Positions 56,643 to 64,000 of a stretch of DNA of 64,000 nt are shown here, in pieces; position 1 is the stretch's first letter; each line of letters begins with the position of its first letter. This DNA comes from Talinum fruticosum (Eukaryota > Streptophyta > Magnoliopsida > Caryophyllales > Talinaceae). The stretch covers positions 682,001 to 746,000 of the forward strand of contig JAITYX010000104.1 of assembly GCA_021018815.1 (NCBI GenBank), read 5' to 3'. Made by a program: the position numbers and the translations under genes. The notes under the pieces were generated by a model that was given only the letters and a program-made list of their open reading frames with translations, did not search any database and had not been told where the DNA came from.

Positions 56643-59444
56643 ATTTCTAATGTGAATTTTGTGAAGGAGTTGTATGGGAATTAGACTTAGGTTATTTTAT
56701 TGATTACTCCTTTTAAAATATGATTCATTCTTTCTAGACTCGACTTTATATATTGTCTTGAAAGCTTATCGGCAATTAAAATTCACTTTTAACGTCATTT
56801 CTTCTATTCTCCACTTTATTAATGAATTACCTAAAAATAAAAAAATAAAGTAAAATTAGATAAAAAAATACTATATATTATAAACTAAATAACAACTAAA
56901 AATATGTATAAAATATGACTTAACAAACTTCCCTATAATTAGATTTTGGACACCCTCATGCAAATAAATCAAAGACTCGATCTAAAATTACGCTTTCTTA
57001 TAAAGATACACATAAACATAAAATACACACTAGGTTTGCCTTGATTCAAAAACAATTTGACTAAAAATTATTTAGCCTTTTCTTTTCGAGTGAAAAACTA
57101 AACATTAAATAGTAACCAGAGAATTTATTCATCAGCCTCACAACATCTCTTTTATTAAGCAATAAGATCAAAAATTTTCCATCTTATTCAAACATGTGCA
57201 TACTTGATCAAGAGGGTTCTAAAAATTTTAAGATAGGAAGAATTATGATGCGAGTATGATTATAAAGACAATTGAATTAATAGAGATAATTCACTAAATT
57301 GGTTATAAACTTGTCTTGCAAACTTTTATTACTTTTTCAACATATTTTATTTCTCTTTTTTTCATTCATTTTTTCAAAACTGCATTCAAGCACATAATCG
57401 AAACCCATATAGGGTCTTAACATATAACACTCCCTATCTCTCACTCACTCGAATGGTGATTCCGAAGTTAACACTTTATTTTTATTTTTGTCTTCTTTCT
57501 TTTGCTCTATTTGCATGGTTCTGAGTCATTGACAACAAATAACACCAACTTGTACAAGGTACTACATAAAATCATCAAATCCTCATAGCCAAAAGTAATA
57601 AAAAATATTGGTCCAAAATTATGAAAGCAACCTGATGCACCCTAAGATTCGTAGACGTAGTTGTCACAGTTGGACCTTGGTTTCTCCTATTGATAACATA
57701 CATATATAGGATTTTACAAGTAAAACGAGCCCAAATGAAGGATTTCTACAAGTGACTTAGCTAGGGATGACATTATTCCAAACACGACTAGTTTATAATA
57801 CGCAGTATTGTTCTAGATCACATTAGTGGTAAGCATGGATCAATTATATTTGATTCGATTCAGCTAACTAGAATTTCTGGTTCAAAATATAAAAAATATG
57901 AATCAGAATCCAATAAATCATATTTTAATTAGGCTCATAGGTTAATCGGAACCGATAACAAAAAAATTTGAACATGCTTTTATTCACATATTATTGATTT
58001 ATAATTTGTATTTTTTATATTATAAATAAATTGTTTTCATCATAAACTTGATATTCAGTTAAAACACACGAGTATTATGATACCACCCAATATTACAAAT
58101 AGAATTAACAACCGGGTCGTGGTGAAGCCCCAAAAAGGAAAAATTCCTCGAACTCGTCGAAGCCGAGATTGGGAAGGGTATTTGATCTTTGGGCAAGGAT
58201 GGGGACAGGGAAAATCCTCCCATGTCATCGTCCCCAACAACCCTTCGGACCCTGCATCCCCGTCCCCGACATCTGTTAAGAAAAATTATATGTCCCATTC
58301 CCATCCCTATTTAAATAGGATATCTGTTGGCCTCATTAGAACGCTGCTGGAAAGTGTGAAAATTCCACTTCCATACCAATTAAGTTAGAAGCTCTTGATA
58401 TTTTAAAAACTTTTAACCTAAATATAAAGGCATAATTTTTAGCATTTCTCTCCCTCGTATAGTGTCTTCGACTTGACCACCAAATTTTAGAGCTTCACAG
58501 TTTCCATGTGATTTAAATTGGCTAAAATTATCCATTCATTGCAATTACCTTCTATCAATTTGAATCGAAAAACAAAAAATTGTTACACCCTCAAAATACA
58601 GATATTTATTCTTAATTTTAATTTACGAATTATACATAATTGCATTCATAATTGCGTTGGATTTGAAAATTTTAAACTGGACCTTATAATGTGACCTTTT
58701 TAAAAAGATAAATAATAATCAATTAGTCCAGACTAAATTTACTCATAACGGGCCCTATCTAAATCCAATAATAGCCAAACCCAGCCCATCCACGCTTAAG
58801 TATGGGCTAATTAAAAAGTAGACTCAGAACCACAAACCGCTGTCATCTCTCTCTTTCCACCTTATACTTACTGATTTTTTTGACATTTATGTCATTTTTC
58901 TGCAGTTTGCATTTGTGAATACGAGGCAGAAAATAAGTCAGAAATATTATAGAAATTATCATAAATCAAATTTGAAAAATTAAACTCTATTGTATTGATG
59001 CACAAACTGAATAAATTATATACACTATAACTTGTAACGAAACAAAAACATAAATTACAACTTTTAACAAAATAAAAATACAAATAAGTGAGAACATTTG
59101 GATCTATTTAAATTATCCAATATTATCACTTGAGTTATAAGTGACAATATTTGAAGTAATTTAAATAATTCTAACTCTATTTCATTTAACAGAAAAATTA
59201 CGTACTCATTGAAATTTCTTTTTAATAAATTAACCATTACAAACTCATTAGAAAATAATACGATTTCATCTCAGAAAAGAGTTTGAAGGTCATACCACTT
59301 ATCTATCAAGTGGCAGTAACAATTGGGTTAAAATATTAGAAAGAGAAATCACGGTCGAATCTGAATCTCAAACCTATCGTCTGAATCAAATCCAAGACAC
59401 GAGATCCAAACAAAAATCATTAACTGAAAATAAAACCTGCTTAC

Positions 59445-59492
59445 TGGTGGTGGATTCCCCTTCCAAGATCTGACGAAGCTCACCTTCTCCAT
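59445..59492 (-). CDS. possible first coding exon of a host gene (weak)
   Basis: On the minus strand an ATG at 59492 opens 16 codons (MEKVSFVRSWKGNPPP) ending exactly at a strong splice-donor word, GTAAGC (from 59444). Upstream on that strand lie CTG/CAG-rich leader-like DNA, a TGACGTCA site at 59592-59585 and a GGCCCA-type word. No further exon was found downstream and I do not recognise the peptide. It may be chance or a gene relic. Confidence 0.25.
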
Positions 59493-59584
59493 GGCTAGAC
59501 TTTCTCTTCTGTGATACTGCAGAATTGAAAATACGGCTGATGTTAGAGAGAGGAAGATAACTAGACTGCAGCCGCTGCCAGGGC

Positions 59585-59592
59585 TGACGTCA
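59585..59592. promoter_or_regulatory. TGACGTCA palindrome
   Basis: A perfect 8-bp palindrome, the classic bZIP (TGA/CRE) binding sequence, about 95 bases upstream of the possible minus-strand exon. Binding is untested. Confidence 0.4.
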
Positions 59593-59830
59593 GATATCTA
59601 CACTCCAACCGCTCCAGAACATTCATGAGGCTTCTTTTTCTGACTAAAACATTTGGGCATAGAAATATGGGCAAAGGCAGGAGGCCCAAATAGCATAAAC
59701 AAGATCAATGCCTAAAAAGTAAAAACAATCCAGATAAGATATCAAGGATTTATATATATCGGCTACATAGCTGATACCATTTGTTATCATTAGTAATTAA
59801 TAATAACTTGAGATTATGAAGAGTTATGAT

Positions 59831-59855
59831 TAATAATAATAATAATAATAATAAT
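59831..59855 (+). repeat. (TAA)n microsatellite
   Basis: taataataat repeated for about 25 bases, just before Cop-S. Confidence 0.9.
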
Positions 59856-59878
59856 CTATACTATATATAATAGCAATA

Positions 59879-61473
59879 TGAAGACTTAGACATCGCTCCG
59901 CACCTTCTACGAGTTCTATCGAAGGAATCGGTATAAGAACTTCTCACTTATAAGGTTTTGATTACAAGGCACTCTCTGCACTTTAAAAACTTTTCCGATA
60001 ATATGGTATCTTCTCTAAGTGATATGGCATTTACTTCATGTACTTTTGCTTGTCTCCAAGTGACTCGGAAAACGAGATATGTACTCACACTTGTCTCACT
60101 CGGTTCCGAGTCCTTCATCACTTAGATATATCGCATGTTGAATTGACTAGTAATTTGCTTAGCCGCACTCGAGTCCGACTTCATGTTATTAGTCTTATTC
60201 ACGTTAAAGTCGGCGCTTCTAGTCCGAACCATGCTTAGTCTAGATCAAGTTTGTTTCACTCGATATTCGTTGTATAACTTGATTATCGCTTAGACTAACT
60301 CGGATGGAATTTTGAGTTTCATGGATATTAGACTCGGAAAATTTCATTCCTTTTCCGACTCGGATAATTAGTTGCTTAATTATCTTATTTATATTATTAT
60401 ATGTGTCTAATCGTGGACCAAAGTATTTTATACTTTGAGAACCAAAATTGATTTACTTTGTAGGTTATTCAAATGAGGATACACTTTTTGAAATGCAAAA
60501 GTAACCGCCTTCAAAACGTCAAATCACCACCGGACATGGCTTTTCCCCTTCTCCGGCCTAGCCCCGGAAGATTGTGTCGAGGTCGTTTGTTTCCAAATCC
60601 GGAAAACCGAAACGCCAAGCTTAACGGTGGTTTCCACCTTATCCTTCAAGACACCGCCAGTGGTTTTGGAACTTCCAAGAGAGTTAAGAACCGTTGCCCA
60701 ACGTTCATATCACAACGGATACTTTCGAGTGACTCGGAAAGTTCTTAACAACGGTCACAAAGGACTTCCCGTCGAAGTTGGAGATAACGGCTATGCTTGC
60801 TTGGTCATCTATAAATAGAAGCTAACTCACAAGACTTGAAGATTGCCGAACCTATTGTTAATAAACGTACTTGAGCAAAGTCATTGTATTCATTCTCAAT
60901 CTTCTACTTACAACTCCCACTCTGTAATTCATTACTTTCGAGTTGTAAGGTCTTGTACTTAGTTACAAACACTTTCTTACTTTACGGGTAAGGTCCCTTG
61001 ACTAAGGTGTAAAGGTTAACCGAGCTTAGTTGTCCCTAGCTGTAAGGGTTATCTCAGCTAGGAAGTACTAGATCGGATAAGGGAATTTACGAGTTTAGGA
61101 AAACTTGTAAAGAGTTGTTTAAGGGAGCAACTTGGGTTCGATCGATCTACTATATTTTGTGGACTCAAAATAGTGGATTTGACTTCGTGCTTGGATTAGC
61201 ACGGTCCGTGGTTTTCTGCCCCAAGAGGGTTTCCACATAATCTCGGTGTCTCTACTTTCCGAGTTCATTCTAGACTCGAGCAGTCTCACGACTTCAACTT
61301 TATCTACTTCCTTACTCTTTATTGCAATTACGAGTTCATACTTTTCGACTCCGTTTTAAACTCGGAATTTGTTTCTGTCTCTACTTTGGCAAAAGAATTT
61401 GTTTTTCAACAAAAATCCTCCATCACCCTATTCACCCCCTAGGGTGACTCACACTCTCCCGAGCAAACCTTCA
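59879..61473 (+). repeat. 5' LTR of Cop-S
   Basis: 1595 bp, tgaagacttagacatcgc...aaaccttca. Has a TATA box (60809-60818), the conserved hairpin (60419-60437) and a shortened end inverted repeat (caccctattcaccccctagggtg, 61426-61448). Confidence 0.94.
60809..60818 (+). promoter_or_regulatory. TATA box of the Cop-S LTR
   Basis: ctataaatag inside ttggtcatctataaatagaagc; same context as in Cop-Q. Confidence 0.75.
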
Positions 61474-61486
61474 ATTGGTATCGAGC
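61474..61486 (+). other. primer-binding site of Cop-S
   Basis: attggtatcgagc adjoining the LTR; CGAG for CAGAG as in Cop-Q, R, T and U. Confidence 0.88.
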
Positions 61487-61531
61487 CTAGCCTTTCGAAA
61501 GGATCTAACCATCCAAAGGTATAAAGATCAA

Positions 61532-63350
61532 ATGGCTCGGAACAACGGAGAGTTCGATAAAAGAAGATCTTCCAACAGACCGCTAAAATTCAAAGGATCA
61601 AATTTCGTGCACTTGGAAGAAGCTCATGGAATGTTTCCTCCTAGATCATGATGAAGATGTTTGGGAGATCATACAACAAGGAAACTATATTCCCATGAAG
61701 ACAAAGGAGTTTAGAATCATTCCCAAGACAAAGGCCGAGTTTACTCCGAGTGAAGCAGAGAAGTTCGAAAGAAATTCATGGCAATGAACATTTTGATGTG
61801 CGCCATCAGCTCGGAAGAATATAATCGAGTATCCGCCTACGATTCAGCCAAAAAGTGTGGGACACACTGGTCAACACTTATGAAGGCACAAGCCAGGTTA
61901 GACAAGCGAAGATCGGTTAATATCTTCATAAATACGAGCTGTTCAAGATGGAGCCGGAAGAGAACATCACTCGGATGTTCATTCGATTTCTTGAGATTAC
62001 CAACAATCTCAAATCTCCGGGTAAGAAGATTACCCATGAGGAAATGTGCCGAAAGATACTTAGAAGCCTACCAAAGAGAAGGTGGGGTCCTAAGGTGACT
62101 GCCATAGAGGAGGCTCGGAACCTATCACTTCTAAAGCCGGACGAGCTCATCGGGAAGCTTCTCACTCATGAAATCCACTTGGAAGAGGAGGATGCTGAGG
62201 GCGGCACAAAAAGGAACATAGCACTAAAAGCCTCGAAACCCGAGAAGAAAATCTAAGTTCCTCCGACTCGGAAGAGGATCCCATGGCACTTATTGCTAGA
62301 GGCTTCAAGAGAATGATGAAGCACAAAAATGGGATAAAAGGCCATTAGAAGAATTCTACAAGAAAGATAAGAGAGACAAAAAAGGTAAGTATTCTTCTCC
62401 TTCAAAGTTATCTTTAACTAAAAATTCAGGATGTTTTGAGTGTGGCAGCAAAGACCACATCGTCAAAAACTGTCCAAAGAGAAAAAGGGACGAGAAAAAG
62501 AAAAAAGGGTATGATGGCAACATGGAGCGATGAGGACTCATCGGAAGATGATGAGGAGTCGGATGACTCAAAATGTCGATGGCAATCTCGACTCGGAAGT
62601 TGAAAGAGAGTCGGACTCGAGACTCGAATAATGAGGAAACAAATCCTCAAGAGGTAATTGAATACTTCCTCAAATTCTCTAAAGCTGATTTAGCTAAATA
62701 TATTTTTACTTTGGAAGAAAAGTCCAATTCGATTCTTCTTGTTTCAAAGAACAACTTGAGTCAATTTCGTTCGAGAGCTTCTCTTTGAAAAATGAATTGG
62801 AAAAGCTGAGACTTACACTCGAGATAACTCAAGACTAGTGCTCAATCCAATGAGGCCGAGTCCGAGTTACTCGAAAAAGAAAATAAGTAGCTAAAGCAAA
62901 AGCTCATTGAGTCTCAAGATCTAGTCTTAAAATTTACTCAAGGTCGGAAAAACCTTGACATGCTCTTAGGATCTCAATGTGTCTCCTTCAGAAAAGAAGG
63001 TCTTGGTTTCAACAAAGAAGAGGAATCCGATTCCTACTCAGAACTATTTAAAATGGATTCCGAACGGTAAAGTTCGGGAAAGCGGTGCATGGTCCCATTC
63101 ATAAAAATGAAGGGAGGACTAAGCCCAGAAGCGGTTTACAAGAAGAAACCATCTTCTTCGGTTTCCAAAGGAAATGTTTTCAAAAAGAAAGAGACACGGA
63201 CTCGAGTTCTCTAAATAAAAGACTCAGAATCGGACTAAACCCAAAGTCATTCAAATCTAGGTTCGAAAAACCTTCTTCCTCGAGAAACGACCACGAGTAA
63301 AGAATGTTCTTGGATTCGTTAGAAGAAGTGAGAAGGGTTAGATTGTCTCT
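61532..63350 (+). pseudogene. gag of Cop-S (best preserved copy)
   Basis: ATG at 61532, with MARNNGEFDK. The core reads FLLDHDEDVW-like codons, CAISSEEYNRVSAYDSAK (61799) and, after a shift, ELFKMEPEENITRMFI, RFLEITNNLKSPGKKITHEE, KILRSLPKRRWGPKVTAIEE and LIGKLLTHEIHLEEEDAEGG (61940-62205). The knuckle is complete: CX2CX4HX4C with Cys codons at 62432, 62441 and 62471 and His at 62456. The acidic linker, FLKFSKADLAKYIFTLEEK (62670-62726), a coiled coil and the basic pre-protease segment follow. Several one-base shifts remain, most near cgag words. Confidence 0.9.
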
Positions 63351-64000
63351 GTTTTGCGGGTCACTCGGAAGAGATCAAAAGGACATTGGTAACTTGACGA
63401 GTGGATGTTCACGCCACATGTCGGGAGACTTAGGACTCTTTTACGAGTTAGAAAAACATAAGCGAGGAAAGGTCACTTTTGGAGATGACAGCAAAGGCAA
63501 GATAGTTGGGATAGGCAAGATTGGAAAAGGATGCAATCTAGTCGAGTCCAGTCTACCTTGTCAAAGGATTAAAGTACAATCTGCTTAGCATCTCTCAGCT
63601 GTGCGATAAAGGTCAAGAGGTAAGATTCACTCGGACCAAGCTGTTACATTTACGATGTTACCACCAAGGAGATTAAAGTATCGGGTAAAAGATCGGGTAA
63701 CACTTATATTATTCCTCTTTCGACCCGAGTCGGAATTTATCTTGCTTAAAAGCATCTCTTCATGATGACTCATGGACATGGCATCGTAGATTAGGCCATA
63801 TTAGCATGCATACTATCAAAAAATTGGCATCTCATAGTCCGGTTAGGGGTTTACCTAAGCTGTGCTTTTGAGAAAGATAAAGTTTGTGAAGCATGCACAA
63901 GAGGGAAATAAGTCGAGATCATCATTCAAATCTCTGAAGACAGTTTCCACATCCAAAGTGCTTGAGCTGCTACATATGGACTTATGTGGTGAAATCCCGA
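63351..64000 (+). pseudogene. pol of Cop-S: protease and pre-integrase, cut by window
   Basis: The protease motif reads gacgagtggatgt at 63396, where the other copies have gacggtggatg; gacagtggatg would give the proper D-S-G. SRHMSGDLGLF follows, then KVTFGDDSKGKIVGIGKIGK (63471) and, after shifts, the WHRRLGH region (about 63780) and CEACTRGK (63892), up to LHMDLCGEIP at the window end. Confidence 0.88.

Larger units (their letters stand above)
56648..59878. other. AT-rich region without retrotransposons; possible host DNA
   Basis: 3.2 kb with ordinary AT-rich intergenic character and no copia or gypsy similarity I can see. It holds a GC-rich patch (58130-58275, repeated cccc/gggac words), a possible first exon (59445-59492), a TGACGTCA site and a taa microsatellite. 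Plus frame 58077-58388 covers the GC-rich patch and has no recognisable domain. CAG and CTG look ordinary here, unlike in the copia copies. Confidence 0.6.
59879..64000 (+). mobile_element. Cop-S: copia (SIRE-like) element, right end outside window
   Basis: Plus strand: 5' LTR (59879-61473), PBS, gag, protease and the start of integrase, then the window ends. Of all copies its gag is the least damaged, and its zinc knuckle is complete. The LTR resembles that of Cop-T most. Whether it is full length cannot be seen. Confidence 0.93.

Noticed and set aside
58077..58388. 103-codon plus frame and opposite minus frames
   Set aside because: Covers a GC-rich low-complexity patch; no domain, and both strands are open.
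1..64000. CCGAGT/ACTCGG words as a possible regulatory motif or CRISPR-like spacing
   Set aside because: They occur in coding and LTR parts alike without fixed spacing, and alternate between copies with CAG/CTG spellings; better explained as misread or mutated family sequence.
1..64000. tRNA, rRNA or other RNA genes
   Set aside because: Only tRNA-complementary primer sites were seen; no cloverleaf, rRNA or snRNA sequence was recognised.

Overview
The window is plant nuclear heterochromatin built almost entirely from nested LTR retrotransposons. Most belong to one Ty1/copia family that fits the SIRE/Maximus lineage: LTRs of about 1.5-1.6 kb starting TGAAGACT and ending ACCTTCA, an initiator-Met-tRNA type primer-binding site, gag with a UBN2-type core and a CCHC knuckle, a pol order of protease, integrase, RT and RNase H, and an extra 'env-like/plant transposon protein' frame between RNase H and the 3' LTR. 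I see no intact host gene. A flowering plant is certain; a dicot is only my guess.

Layout. 1-9150: minus-strand copia Cop-P, cut by the window edge, invaded by solo LTRs at 366-1918, 2726-4912 (itself composite) and 7213-8948 (plus strand, carrying a minisatellite). 9615-15408: plus-strand Cop-Q, broken off inside RT next to an RRM-protein fragment (15693-16117). 16120-32415: plus-strand Cop-R; its 5' LTR holds a foreign solo LTR (17149-21486) that itself holds a 2.9 kb gypsy-type solo LTR (17503-20399), and its gag-pol junction holds a reversed solo LTR (23928-25449). 32416-45770: deleted minus-strand Cop-U, whose LTR was later hit by 34859-45673, the full-length Cop-T (two LTRs, PBS, gag, pol, extra frame, PPT, perfect CTTAG target duplication). 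45771-51179: 3' part of a gypsy-type element with a 3.2 kb LTR. 51180-59878: AT-rich DNA with a roughly 219 bp tandem repeat and two solo copia LTRs (53101-54680, 55043-56642). 59879-64000: plus-strand Cop-S, running off the window.

The most striking point is not a gene. All copia copies are frameshifted or respelled at sites where a conserved element requires CAG or CTG. CAG appears as CGAG, CGG, CGA or TAG, and CTG as CCG, CG or ACG. This hits the tRNA primer-binding site, the protease D-S-G triad, the RT RNKAR and FRYL motifs, a zinc-knuckle region and several target-site duplications, often identically in independent copies. It looks like a systematic miscall at CHG (probably methylated) sites, so much of the apparent 'pseudogenisation' here may not be real.

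In an active copy Gag packages the RNA, protease matures Gag-Pol, RT/RNase H copies the RNA from the tRNA primer and the PPT, and integrase makes the 5-bp staggered insertion. As written, every copy is broken; Cop-T is the most complete and, being nested inside Cop-U, younger than it.
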